DNA from: a virus
DNA length: 33,865 nt
IMG/VR virus record: IMGVR_UViG_3300021171_000033
Location: 1-33,865 of that record
Direction: 5' to 3' (one strand)
The notes below the pieces were generated by a model. That model was not told where the DNA came from and made no database searches. It saw nothing but the letters and a program-made list of their open reading frames with translations. This document shows, in pieces, positions 13,919-21,896 of the stretch. How positions within the stretch are numbered: position 1 is the first letter of the stretch; the number at the start of each line of letters is the position of its first letter. The translations under genes were made by a program, and so were the position numbers.

Positions 13919-14182
13919 ATGCACACCTTCAACAGCAAGGCTCCGCACGGAGTGATCTACGGACACCCCGTCGCCCGCTTCGAGCAGAACGGCATCTACT
14001 ACGACGGGTCAGGACGGGAAGTGGTTCCGGAGCGCATGAACGAGATAGAGGAGGTCGCTCAGATCGAGCAGGCTGCGGCAGAGGAAAAGCGCCTGAAGGA
14101 GCTGGCGGAAGCCATGCCTTCATTGAAGAGGCGCGGTCGCCCTCCAGGATCAAAGAACAAGTCCAAGCAGAAAGCAGCCTGA
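13919..14182 (+). CDS. small protein with C-terminal AT-hook-like tail, 87 aa
   Basis: ATG 13919 lies four bases after the previous stop. The N-terminal part (KAPHGVIYGHPVARFEQNG then YYDGSGREV) is a short beta-like segment. A charged helix follows (MNEIEEVAQIEQAAAEEKRL), and the end is KRRGRPPGSKNKSKQ, which contains the RGRPxGSKNK pattern of AT-hook proteins that bind the minor groove of AT-rich DNA. A DNA-contacting role inside the head or in packaging is plausible; nothing beyond the motif supports it. Confidence 0.65.
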   Translation: MHTFNSKAPHGVIYGHPVARFEQNGIYYDGSGREVVPERMNEIEEVAQIEQAAAEEKRLKELAEAMPSLKRRGRPPGSKNKSKQKAA

Positions 14183-14191
14183 GGGTGGCAT

Positions 14192-14386
14192 GTGGATGAA
14201 CGGCGCGAAGTCAGACTCAACGACGAGCAGTTCGAAGCGATCGCGAAAAGGGCAGCCGATATCGCTCGCCAGGAATTCTATGCGGCAGTCGGGAAAACTG
14301 TCGTTGGAGTCGTTCTACGTTACGGTGGGACGGGCCTTGGTGCGATTGCTCTCTATGAAGCCGTTAAAATAGGGCTGAAGACGTGA
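14192..14386 (+). CDS. small protein with a hydrophobic C-terminal helix, 64 aa
   Basis: GTG 14192 gives MDERREVRLNDEQFEAIAKR, a charged helical half, followed by AVGKTVVGVVLRYGGTGLGAIALYEAVKIGL, a Gly-rich hydrophobic segment that could be membrane-associated. Proteins of this size and pattern recur in phage genomes without a known function. The stop overlaps a tiny ATG frame as TGATG. Confidence 0.6.
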   Translation: MDERREVRLNDEQFEAIAKRAADIARQEFYAAVGKTVVGVVLRYGGTGLGAIALYEAVKIGLKT

Positions 14387-14427
14387 TGGGGAACGAACTG
14401 GAGAAATACAGGAAGTTGTTTCAGTAG
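14386..14427 (+). CDS. possible 13-residue coupled peptide
   Basis: An ATG overlapping the previous stop opens MGNELEKYRKLFQ. It may be a translated leader or chance. No ribosome site of its own is seen. Kept only because of the TGATG overlap and the protein-like composition. Confidence 0.25.
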   Translation: MGNELEKYRKLFQ

Positions 14428-14450
14428 ATCACAAAACCATCAATAATATA

Positions 14451-14475
14451 AGGAGAGGGATCAACTGGTCCCATG
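14451..14475 (+). promoter_or_regulatory. ribosome site with hairpin and minimal ORF before the bifunctional enzyme
   Basis: AGGAGAG (14451-14457) is followed by a hairpin, GGGATC/GGTCCC around AACT (14457-14472), and then by ATG TAA at 14473-14478. The real start ATG 14485 has no ribosome site closer than this. Folding of the hairpin would bring AGGAGA to about 12 bases from ATG 14485. The minimal start-stop could also hold a ribosome. Either would be a translational control device; this is inference. Confidence 0.35.
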
Positions 14476-14484
14476 TAAAGTAAA

Positions 14485-16068
14485 ATGGTTTGGAGAATTG
14501 AAGACCCTCAAGGAGATGAATCCTCAAAGATTAAATACGAAATTGTCCCCTATACCCGAGGACGAGTACTGGATATCGGCTGCGGCAACCACAAGCCTTT
14601 TGCGCACTTCATCGGAGTCGATAACAACAAGGACGCGCACCTCTTCGGCATCCTGTGCAAGCCGGATCTGTGCATGGATGCGGAGAACCTGGAGCTCGTA
14701 GCAGATGGATCGATGGATGCGGTCTACTCGGCGCACACACTGGAACACGTCGAGGATCCGCTAAAGGTCCTGAAGCACTGGTGGAGCAAGATCAAGGTAT
14801 ACGGATACCTGATCCTGTACCTGCCGCACAAGGGCCTGTATCCGAACATCGGGGAGAAAGGCGCCAATCCGGATCACAAACACGACTTTGTGCCGTCCGT
14901 AATCGTCAACCACATGCGCAAGGTCGGGCAGTGGGACATGCTGCGGGACGAGGTCAGGGGAGAAGGCAGGGAGTATTCCTTTTTTCAGGTCTACCAGAAG
15001 CTGCCCAAAGGGCATCAGCAGAAGTTCTCGTGGAGCAAGCCGCGACCGCCCAAGAAAGCGGCCGTGATCCGTTATGGAGCTTACGGAGACCTTCTACAGG
15101 CATCGAGCATCTTCAAGGGGCTAAAGGACGATGGATACCACGTTACTCTGCATAGCTCTCCCCCTGGCGTTGATGTGGTTAGCGCTGACCCCAACATCGA
15201 CGAGATCATCATACAAGACAAGGATCAGGTTCCTAATCTTGAGCTTGGTCTTTTCTGGGATAGCCTTCGTCCCAAGTACGACAAGTTCGTAAATCTGTCC
15301 GAATCCTGCGAGGGCTCGTTGCTGGCCCTTCCCGGTCGTACCCCTTACGGGTGGTCGCCAGCCGCGCGACATGCGCTGTGCAATCTGAACTACCTGGAAG
15401 TACAGCACGCCCTCGCAGGAGTTCCTCACAAGCCGCAAGTCATGTTCTATCCGACCGAAGAGGAGAAGAAATGGGCGAAGGTGCAAAGACAGAAAATGGG
15501 CCGCTACGTGATCCTATGGGCCTTGGCTGGTTCTGGTGTCCACAAGACGTGGCCGTATGTGGATGCGGTCATTGCCAATTTGATGCTGTCCTATCCGGAT
15601 GTGGACGTGATCCTTACCGGAGACCAGTTCTGCCAGATACTGGAGGGCGGATGGGACAAGGAGCCGAGAGTGCATCGGATGTCGGCCCGGATCAGCATGC
15701 GGCAAGCACTGAGTCTTGCACAGATTAGCGACTGCGTGATAGGTCCCGAGACCGGAATGCTCAATTCGGTCTCTTGCATGGACATGCCAAAGATCGTGTT
15801 TCTGTCGCACTCTACACACGAGAACCTGACGCGGGACTGGAAGAACGTATACCCGATGTGGGCGGCCAATGTAGAGTGTATTGGCAGGGGCAAGAACGAG
15901 GCCCCGGCCTGTCACTCATTAATTTACGGCTGGCAGCATTGCACCAAGGCAGAAGGAGAAGCTGCCGGAACTGCAATGTGCCAGTCTCTTATTACACCGG
16001 AAGCCGTGTGTCAGGTGCTGCACAAGGTGATCGACGAAAGCAATCCGAGGATCGTACTGGCGGCATAG
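14485..16068 (+). CDS. fusion of SAM methyltransferase and GT9-type glycosyltransferase, 527 aa
   Basis: Two domains are visible. Residues about 20-175 are a class I methyltransferase: RVLDIGCGNHKPF (27-39, SAM loop), FIGVDNN, MDAVYSAHTLEHVEDPLKVL (77-96) and LILYLPHKG. Residues about 190-520 resemble glycosyltransferase family 9 (ADP-heptose:LPS transferases): VIRYGAYGDLLQASSIFKGL (194-213) is the N-terminal Rossmann start, ADPNIDEII follows, and DCVIGPETGMLNSV then PKIVFLSHST is the C-terminal donor-site region. Such enzymes add heptose or related sugars to lipopolysaccharide. In a phage it may glycosylate and methylate a virion protein, DNA or host surface glycan. The fusion is unusual. 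The start lacks a near ribosome site (see the hairpin upstream). Confidence 0.82.
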   Translation: MVWRIEDPQGDESSKIKYEIVPYTRGRVLDIGCGNHKPFAHFIGVDNNKDAHLFGILCKPDLCMDAENLELVADGSMDAVYSAHTLEHVEDPLKVLKHWWSKIKVYGYLILYLPHKGLYPNIGEKGANPDHKHDFVPSVIVNHMRKVGQWDMLRDEVRGEGREYSFFQVYQKLPKGHQQKFSWSKPRPPKKAAVIRYGAYGDLLQASSIFKGLKDDGYHVTLHSSPPGVDVVSADPNIDEIIIQDKDQVPNLELGLFWDSLRPKYDKFVNLSESCEGSLLALPGRTPYGWSPAARHALCNLNYLEVQHALAGVPHKPQVMFYPTEEEKKWAKVQRQKMGRYVILWALAGSGVHKTWPYVDAVIANLMLSYPDVDVILTGDQFCQILEGGWDKEPRVHRMSARISMRQALSLAQISDCVIGPETGMLNSVSCMDMPKIVFLSHSTHENLTRDWKNVYPMWAANVECIGRGKNEAPACHSLIYGWQHCTKAEGEAAGTAMCQSLITPEAVCQVLHKVIDESNPRIVLAA

Positions 16069-16071
16069 ATC

Positions 16072-17070
16072 ATGGCTACCAGCGGATCCTACAGCTTCAG
16101 CGTCAACAGCACTCAGATCGTCACCGATGCGATGCTGAACATAGGCAAGCTCGGAGAGGCTGAGGTTCCTACCGCTCAGGAATACGTAGATTGCCTGCTG
16201 AAACTCAATATGCTGGCCAAGCAGTGGATGGCCAAACAGGACTTCGCTCCCGGCTTGAAGATGTGGAAGAGGAGACATGGCGATCTCATGCTCAGTACTT
16301 CCCGCTTTTCCTACAATCTTGGTCCTGCTGGTGATAATTGGGCTGTGTCTGTTGCTGCTGCTAATGGACCTGGCATTGCTTCTCTTCAGTCTCAGCTCAC
16401 GGCGAACGCGGCAGCGAACGCCACGACTCTGACGGTCGGGACCGCGCTGATTACGAATTTCATGGCAGGAGACTTCGTTGTCGTTCAACTCAATACTGGG
16501 GACATTTTCTCGACTACTGTCAGCACTGTTAGCCTGAATGCTGGTACTTTTACTATCCCTGCCACTGGCCTTCCTTCTGCTGCTGCTTCTGGCAACTACG
16601 TATTTAACTACACCACCAAGGGACAGAGGCCAGAGGTAATAGAGGCTGTGGTGCTGCGAGACAACAGCGGGTCGGATGTGCCAATGCGCCTGTGGACGCT
16701 TCAGGATTACGAATATCAAGCCTCAAAGCAGCAGCCGCAGAACACTTCCGACCCGTCGGCGATCTACTACGAGAGCCAGCTTAACTCCGGCGTTCTGTAC
16801 CTGGATTGCGTAGGCGCTCAGGACACCAGCAAGCGACTGCATATCGACTTCTTCGAGCCGGTGCAGGACTTCGTGAACACGACCGACAGCCCGGACTATC
16901 CGCAGCGGTGGTATCTGGCGCTGTCGTGGGGACTCACAAAGCAGATCGGGCCGATGTTCAATTTGCCGTTCACGAAAGACATGGAAGATAACTTAAGGGA
17001 TGCGCTAGCGATCGCGCGGGAGCTTGATTCGGACAATACGAATATCTTCTTTCAGCCAGGGGTAGATTGA
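16072..17070 (+). CDS. P22 gp4-like head-to-tail connector / DNA stabilisation protein
   Basis: The N-terminus TQIVTDAMLNIGKLGEAEVPTAQEYVDCLLKLNMLAKQWMAK matches the helical bundle of P22 gp4-type proteins (long helix, GEGEEP-like turn, second helix). These form the ring below the portal and keep packaged DNA inside. At 332 aa it is about twice the size of P22 gp4 (about 166). Residues about 100-185 form a Thr/Ala-rich beta insertion (LTANAAANATTLTVGTAL), and the C-terminal part carries RLHIDFFEPVQDF and RWYLALSWGLTKQIGPMF. It is followed directly by the gp10-like hub gene. Confidence 0.78.
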   Translation: MATSGSYSFSVNSTQIVTDAMLNIGKLGEAEVPTAQEYVDCLLKLNMLAKQWMAKQDFAPGLKMWKRRHGDLMLSTSRFSYNLGPAGDNWAVSVAAANGPGIASLQSQLTANAAANATTLTVGTALITNFMAGDFVVVQLNTGDIFSTTVSTVSLNAGTFTIPATGLPSAAASGNYVFNYTTKGQRPEVIEAVVLRDNSGSDVPMRLWTLQDYEYQASKQQPQNTSDPSAIYYESQLNSGVLYLDCVGAQDTSKRLHIDFFEPVQDFVNTTDSPDYPQRWYLALSWGLTKQIGPMFNLPFTKDMEDNLRDALAIARELDSDNTNIFFQPGVD

Positions 17071-18491
17071 AGCAGATTCAACTGTTCGGCTCAGGCGTCA
17101 GCAGCAAGTCCTTGATCGTCACCGATCAGAGGCGGGTGAACTGCTACTACGAAAAGCGAGACGATGGCGAGAAAGGAAAGATAGCGGTATTCGGCACCCC
17201 AAATTACAACCTGTTCGCCAATCTGCCATCGATCGTGCGCGGGTGGTGGGTCTTCAAGAACAACATCGTTGCCGTGGCGGGGTCGGGCGCCTACACCATC
17301 AGCGCTCTAGGAGTAGTGACCAGCATCGGGACACTACAGACCTCCGCCGGCCTGGTGAGCATGGTGGACAACGGGGTGCTCCTTTTCATCGTGGACGGCA
17401 CCAAGTGCTATGGGTGGGACGGGACTACGTTCACCAGCCCCATCACTGACGCGAACATTCCTAACGGTGCAACGACGGTCGCATACAACGATACGTTCTT
17501 CATCTGCGAAACGCCGTCGGTCAATGGACAGTATGCGGTGTCCCCGTCGTTCTACACGGTTGGGACCGCATGGAATGCGCTGGCGATCGGCAATGCGTCG
17601 AGCAATCCCGATCCACTACTGGCAGTCGATACCGATCATGGGTTCCTGATCCCGTGGGGCTCATCGAGCATCGAGTTCCATCAGGACGTTGGCACCTCCC
17701 CGCTCCCGTATACGCCCATCGTTTCGGCGACTCAGCAGGTAGGTCTGGCGGCCAAGTTCTCCCGGGCCAAGTTCGACAACACGATGGCCTTCCTAGGCAC
17801 CAACCTGCAGGGCGGGTACTCCGTCTATAAGCTGTTCGGGTTCCAGCCGTTTGTCATATCTAGCCGGGACATCGATGCTTATTTGGTTAACTTCTCCACG
17901 GTTTCCGATGCTACCGCGATCAGCTACATGTGGGACGGGCACGCTTTTTACCTGCTGACATTCCCAAGCGCTGGCCGGTCATTCCTGTACGACGGCACCA
18001 CGAACGTATGGAGCGAGCAGCAGTCAGGGACGGGGCTCATCGGTCGATATGTCGGCAACCTGGCGATCGTCTTCAATGGACAGGTCTACATATCCGACTA
18101 CAGTAACGGCAACATCTACCAGCTGTCGGACCAGGTGTTCACGGACAACGGGAACGCTTGCATGCGCCTGATCCAGACCCGCCACATTCACGACGGGGGC
18201 AACATGATGGCCATCGACGAGGTGTTCCTGGACCTGGAAACTGGCGTCGGCCTGCAATCTGGCCAGGGATCTAACCCTCAGATCATGGTCAGCGTCAGCA
18301 AGGACGGCGGCAGGACGTTCGGAAACGAGCGCCTGATGTCCATAGGCATGGTGGGTCAGTACAAAGGCCCCAGGGCCACCCTGAGGCGTTTCGGGGCAGC
18401 TCGAGACTTCGTATTCCGTTTCAGGATGACCGATCCTGTCAAGTTCGCGGTGACTTATGGCGCTGCGGTGCAACGAGGGCTTGGCAAGTGA
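17067..18491 (+). CDS. P22 gp10-like tail hub / packaged-DNA stabilisation protein
   Basis: A TTG start at 17067 overlaps the previous stop as TTGA. At 474 aa the length equals that of P22 gp10 (472). The sequence has repeated beta-blade patterns: RRVNCYYEKRDDGEKGKIA, VVTSIGTLQTSAGLVSMVDN, GYSVYKLFGFQPFVISSRDI and AISYMWDGHAFYLLTFPSAG, matching the beta-propeller hub that closes the channel and carries the tail needle and spikes. FLYDGTTNVWSEQ and ISDYSNGNIYQL are further family-type segments. Order gp4-gp10 as in P22 supports it. Confidence 0.85.
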   Translation: MKQIQLFGSGVSSKSLIVTDQRRVNCYYEKRDDGEKGKIAVFGTPNYNLFANLPSIVRGWWVFKNNIVAVAGSGAYTISALGVVTSIGTLQTSAGLVSMVDNGVLLFIVDGTKCYGWDGTTFTSPITDANIPNGATTVAYNDTFFICETPSVNGQYAVSPSFYTVGTAWNALAIGNASSNPDPLLAVDTDHGFLIPWGSSSIEFHQDVGTSPLPYTPIVSATQQVGLAAKFSRAKFDNTMAFLGTNLQGGYSVYKLFGFQPFVISSRDIDAYLVNFSTVSDATAISYMWDGHAFYLLTFPSAGRSFLYDGTTNVWSEQQSGTGLIGRYVGNLAIVFNGQVYISDYSNGNIYQLSDQVFTDNGNACMRLIQTRHIHDGGNMMAIDEVFLDLETGVGLQSGQGSNPQIMVSVSKDGGRTFGNERLMSIGMVGQYKGPRATLRRFGAARDFVFRFRMTDPVKFAVTYGAAVQRGLGK

Positions 18492-18817
18492 ACCCGCCGT
18501 TCAACGAAGACCTGGTGGACGACAAGAAACGAGTATCGCGCGGCTGGATTTCCTGGATGCTAGCGGTTGCCGGCGGAGGAAAGATCACTCAGCCGGCGGT
18601 CGGGGCGAGCCCAGCCACCTACCGCAATACCACTATTTTCCGGCAGCAGGCGATTCTCACGGTCAATGCCCTGTCCTCGCTCCAAATCAGCCGCGACAAT
18701 ATTAATTTCTACACGCTCTCCACTATACTAGGGACTCCAGTAACCCTGTTTCCGCAGGATTATCTGAAGATTTCCTATGCCGGTGCCGCGCCCACCCTTA
18801 CGGTGATACCGATATGA
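18488..18817 (+). CDS. small tail or head structural protein, 109 aa
   Basis: GTG 18488 overlaps the previous stop as GTGA. The protein starts MNPPFNEDLVDDKKRVSRGW, has a hydrophobic Gly-containing stretch (ISWMLAVAGGGKIT), and ends in beta-like YLKISYAGAAPTLTVIPI. It resembles short proteins that accompany the hub in related podoviruses, but I cannot name a family. It overlaps the cupin gene as ATGA. Confidence 0.6.
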   Translation: MNPPFNEDLVDDKKRVSRGWISWMLAVAGGGKITQPAVGASPATYRNTTIFRQQAILTVNALSSLQISRDNINFYTLSTILGTPVTLFPQDYLKISYAGAAPTLTVIPI

Positions 18818-19155
18818 CAGAAACGGAACCGACTGACATCCATCATCACTTCGGGGGCGGCGTCTACATCAAGCAGAGCCTGATCCCGGCTGGCCATGTG
18901 CTAGTGCAGCATAAGCATAAGTACGAGCACATGACGATCCTCGCGAGCGGACGCGCCGTCGTGGATGGCGTGGAGCTATGCGGTCCCAAGGTATTCGTGA
19001 TCCCGCCGGAGAAAAACCACGGTGCCAGGACGATTACCGATTGCCTGTGGTTCTGCGTCCATGCCACAGAGGTTAGGGACCCGAGCGTCATGGAGCAGAT
19101 ACTGGTGATCCCTCAGAGCAAGGACGAAATACTTGAACTAGCGGGGAAGGTGTGA
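18814..19155 (+). CDS. cupin-fold protein, 113 aa
   Basis: A single-domain cupin. Motif 1 lies in HVLVQHKHKYEHMTILASGRA (residues 28-48), with His33, His35 and Glu38 or His39 as metal ligands. Motif 2 is VIPPEKNHGARTI (62-74), with His69. Cupins are small beta-barrels that bind a metal and act as sugar epimerases, isomerases, oxygenases or sensors. Extra His residues sit at the N-terminus (DIHHHFGG). It overlaps the GNAT gene by four bases and stands in the middle of virion genes, so it may be packaged or act on a virion component. The reaction is unknown. Confidence 0.75.
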   Translation: MTETEPTDIHHHFGGGVYIKQSLIPAGHVLVQHKHKYEHMTILASGRAVVDGVELCGPKVFVIPPEKNHGARTITDCLWFCVHATEVRDPSVMEQILVIPQSKDEILELAGKV

Positions 19156-19613
19156 AGATCCAGATCAGCGCCGAGCGCTGGGCCAAGTTCTGGCCCGACT
19201 GTCTCGCCCTGATGTGCGAGCACGACGAGGAATTGCACGAGCATGACGAGCGCGAGCCGTTCGCTCCGGACGATGCCATGTTCGAGGTGATCGACAAGGC
19301 CGGCGCTTCCTTGCTGATGGCCGCTAGGTACGAAGGCCGAATGATCGGGTACTGCATCTTCAATATATCGACCAGCCTGAGAACCAAGGGACTGGTATGC
19401 GCGGAGCAGAGCCTGTGGTTTGTCACCAAGTCGTATCGGGGCAGCACAGCCGGGATACGACTGTTCGATCGGGCGCTGGATGAATTAAGGCGTCGCGGAG
19501 TACAGAAGGTCTACCCGCACCACTGGTTGGCCTCTAACTCTCCCCGGGCGGAGGCGTTTTTCATACGCCGAGGAGCAACCGAGCTGGAGCGCGTCTACTC
19601 GCTCTGGATCTGA
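19152..19613 (+). CDS. GNAT-family acetyltransferase, 153 aa
   Basis: GTG 19152 overlaps the cupin stop. RYEGRMIGYCIFNI (59-72) is beta strands 2-3, SLWFVTKSYRGSTAGIRLFDRALDEL (87-112) is strand 4 plus the acetyl-CoA loop R-G-S-T-A-G, and SNSPRAEAFFIRRGATELERVYSL (128-151) is the C-terminal helix-strand. GNAT enzymes transfer acetyl groups from acetyl-CoA to amines. Phage GNATs near internal virion genes are known in several podovirus groups, with unproven targets. The N-terminus is acidic with His (CEHDEELHEHDEREPF). Confidence 0.82.
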   Translation: MKIQISAERWAKFWPDCLALMCEHDEELHEHDEREPFAPDDAMFEVIDKAGASLLMAARYEGRMIGYCIFNISTSLRTKGLVCAEQSLWFVTKSYRGSTAGIRLFDRALDELRRRGVQKVYPHHWLASNSPRAEAFFIRRGATELERVYSLWI

Positions 19614-19615
19614 CG

Positions 19616-20440
19616 ATGGCCTGCGTATCCATTCCTGTTGCCGCGATCGTCTCAGCTGGGGCCGGTGTCGCCAGCAGCGCTATCAGTTCCGGAGCCGCCA
19701 GCAGCGCGGCCAATACCCAGGCCCAGGGCGCCACCAATGCGGCCCAGATCGCCTCCAATGCCCAGCTGCAGGGTCTGCAGTACGTTCAGGGCCAGGAGCA
19801 GCCGTACAACACTGCGGGCCAACTGGCACTGAATCAGTACGAAAGCCTTCTAGGGCTGGGCGGTACAGGAGGTCCGTCCGCCGGCGCCGTCCCCACCAGT
19901 GGCATATCAGCCCGCCCCGGCCAGGGAGTTCCTGCAGGTAGTCCTGCCGCAACCGGAGGAAAGGGAATTACACCGGCAGGGACTGGTGGATTCGATATCA
20001 GCAAGCTCCCTGGCTATCAGTTCGAGCTGCAGCAGGGACAGCAAGCTTTGCAGAACAGCGCCGCGTCTCGTGGACAAGCTCTGTCCGGGAATACTATCCA
20101 GGGAGAAGTGGAGTTCGGTCAGGGTCTTGCTACCACGCAGTTTCAGCAGTACATGCAGGAGCTGGCCGGCCTTACCGGTATTGGACAGGCGGCGGCCAGC
20201 AGTACTGCAGCGGCCGGCGGGAATCTGATACCTGGCGCCGGCGCAAGTCTTGCAGGAGGCGTGAACGCTGCGGCCAATGCCAACGCTGCCGGCCAGGTGG
20301 GCGTTGCCAACGCGGTAACCGGAGGGCTTACCGGAGTTCTGAATAATCCACTGTTACAGCAGTCCCTGAGTTCGTATTTCAACCAGGCGCCTAATTACGA
20401 CGCCACGGCTACCTTGCCGGCATCCGCGTTCGGCCAATGA
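19616..20440 (+). CDS. ejection (internal virion) protein, P22 gp7-like class, 274 aa
   Basis: The sequence is mostly Ala, Gly, Gln and Ser in long low-complexity helices. It begins with a hydrophobic Ala/Gly segment (VAAIVSAGAGVASSAISSGA), has a central GYQFELQQGQQALQNSAASR and GQGLATTQFQQYMQELAGL, and ends with NPLLQQSLSSYFNQ. This pattern is typical of the first of three DNA-ejection proteins that form a conduit through the host envelope in short-tailed phages. Two further ejection-type genes follow directly. Assigned by composition and position. Confidence 0.7.
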   Translation: MACVSIPVAAIVSAGAGVASSAISSGAASSAANTQAQGATNAAQIASNAQLQGLQYVQGQEQPYNTAGQLALNQYESLLGLGGTGGPSAGAVPTSGISARPGQGVPAGSPAATGGKGITPAGTGGFDISKLPGYQFELQQGQQALQNSAASRGQALSGNTIQGEVEFGQGLATTQFQQYMQELAGLTGIGQAAASSTAAAGGNLIPGAGASLAGGVNAAANANAAGQVGVANAVTGGLTGVLNNPLLQQSLSSYFNQAPNYDATATLPASAFGQ

Positions 20441-20441
20441 T

Positions 20442-21896
20442 ATGGCGTTCATCCCGCAAGTAGACACATCGATTCCCCTGAGTGTTACGGACCCTCTGAC
20501 GCAGCAGGCGAGAGGTTTCGAGCTCGGGCAGGCCCAGTTAGCCGCCCAGCGCGATACTCAGTCGTACGAGCAGCAGCAGGCATCCCAGAAGGCTCTTAAA
20601 CAGGCTTTCCAGACGGCAGACACGTCCACTCCTGAAGGTCAGGCAGACCTGATCCGAAGGGTGGGACAGATCGATCCCAAGACAGCCCTTGGCCTGAAAG
20701 CTCAGTTCCAGGCACATCAGAAAACCGGCATGGAAATCGGCGAGATAGCGGCCAGGACCGAGAAGGAGAAAGCGGCTACCGAGAAAAGCCAGTCCGATAT
20801 CTCTGCTGGTAAGCGCGAGGCCATGGCAAGCTTCCTGGGGGACGTGAACCAGGAAATGTCCAATATCGCTCAGATCATCCCGGACAAGACGCTGCTACCG
20901 GGAACGCCCACCTACAAGGAAAGGATGGCCAAGGCCAACCAGATGGTGGATCAGTGGTCTTCGATCATGAAGACCAAGTACAACGATCCGGACATACAGG
21001 GGATCATCCAGAAAATAGACTCGCACGACTGGCAGACTCCCGACGAGTTCAGGAACCACCTTTCCAAGTTCCAGAAGCTTCAGGCTCAGGCCAAGCAGCA
21101 AGCGCCCCTGTCCAATGTAGGACGCGTCAATGCAGACATCGCCAGCGGCGCGGTTACGCCCGAGCAGGGGAAAGCTCTCATATCAAGGGAGACCGCACCT
21201 ACTGCCACGCAGATCAACATTGGAGACCAGTCGCAACTGAAGTCCGATGATCTGGAGTTCATGGCCAAGCAGTATCTGGCCGGGGATACCAGTGTCATGC
21301 AGAACCTTGGACGAGGGGTACAGGGATCCAGGAACATTGTTGCGCTGCGCAAGGAGATAAGGAAACAGGCCGAGGCCAGCGGGGAATCTCCAGAACAGGT
21401 AGCTACCCGCATTGCCGAGTTCGGAGGCCTGAAAGCAGAGGAACGAGCGACCGGTACTAGAGCTGCCCAGCTTGGCATCGCCGGCAATGCCGCCTTCAAC
21501 ATGGCCGGCATGGTGACGGACGCCTCCGCCAAGGTGAGCCGTACCAGGTTCATGCCGGTCAACAAGGCGCTGCTGGCCTACGAGAAGAACACGGGCGATC
21601 CTGATGTGGTGGCGTATGGAGCAGCTCTGACTTCGTTCATCAACGCTTATGGACGAGCGATCAATCCGACTGGAACGGCGACCGTTGCCGACAAGGACCA
21701 CGCCCGCGAGATGCTATCCACCGCACAGAGCCACGATCAGATCGTGTCGGTTATCAATCAGCTCAAGAAGGAGATCGAGGCGGAGAAGAAAGCTATCGGT
21801 CAGACCAAGCAGGATATCCGCGATCGGACGGGTTCTCCTGAGGGAGGGGCGGCCAAGAAGCTAACCTACGATCCAGCGACCGGTACGTTCAAATGA
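20442..21896 (+). CDS. ejection (internal virion) protein, 484 aa
   Basis: Almost entirely helical and rich in Gln, Ala, Lys and Glu: LTQQARGFELGQAQLAAQRD at the start, a long coiled-coil-like stretch TGMEIGEIAARTEKEKAATEK near 95-115, and a C-terminal helix LKKEIEAEKKAIGQTKQDIRD. There is a central region with LKAEERATGTRAAQLGIAGN. This is the second ejection protein of the block, probably an elongated channel component. It overlaps the next gene by four bases. No enzymatic motif is visible. Confidence 0.68.
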   Translation: MAFIPQVDTSIPLSVTDPLTQQARGFELGQAQLAAQRDTQSYEQQQASQKALKQAFQTADTSTPEGQADLIRRVGQIDPKTALGLKAQFQAHQKTGMEIGEIAARTEKEKAATEKSQSDISAGKREAMASFLGDVNQEMSNIAQIIPDKTLLPGTPTYKERMAKANQMVDQWSSIMKTKYNDPDIQGIIQKIDSHDWQTPDEFRNHLSKFQKLQAQAKQQAPLSNVGRVNADIASGAVTPEQGKALISRETAPTATQINIGDQSQLKSDDLEFMAKQYLAGDTSVMQNLGRGVQGSRNIVALRKEIRKQAEASGESPEQVATRIAEFGGLKAEERATGTRAAQLGIAGNAAFNMAGMVTDASAKVSRTRFMPVNKALLAYEKNTGDPDVVAYGAALTSFINAYGRAINPTGTATVADKDHAREMLSTAQSHDQIVSVINQLKKEIEAEKKAIGQTKQDIRDRTGSPEGGAAKKLTYDPATGTFK

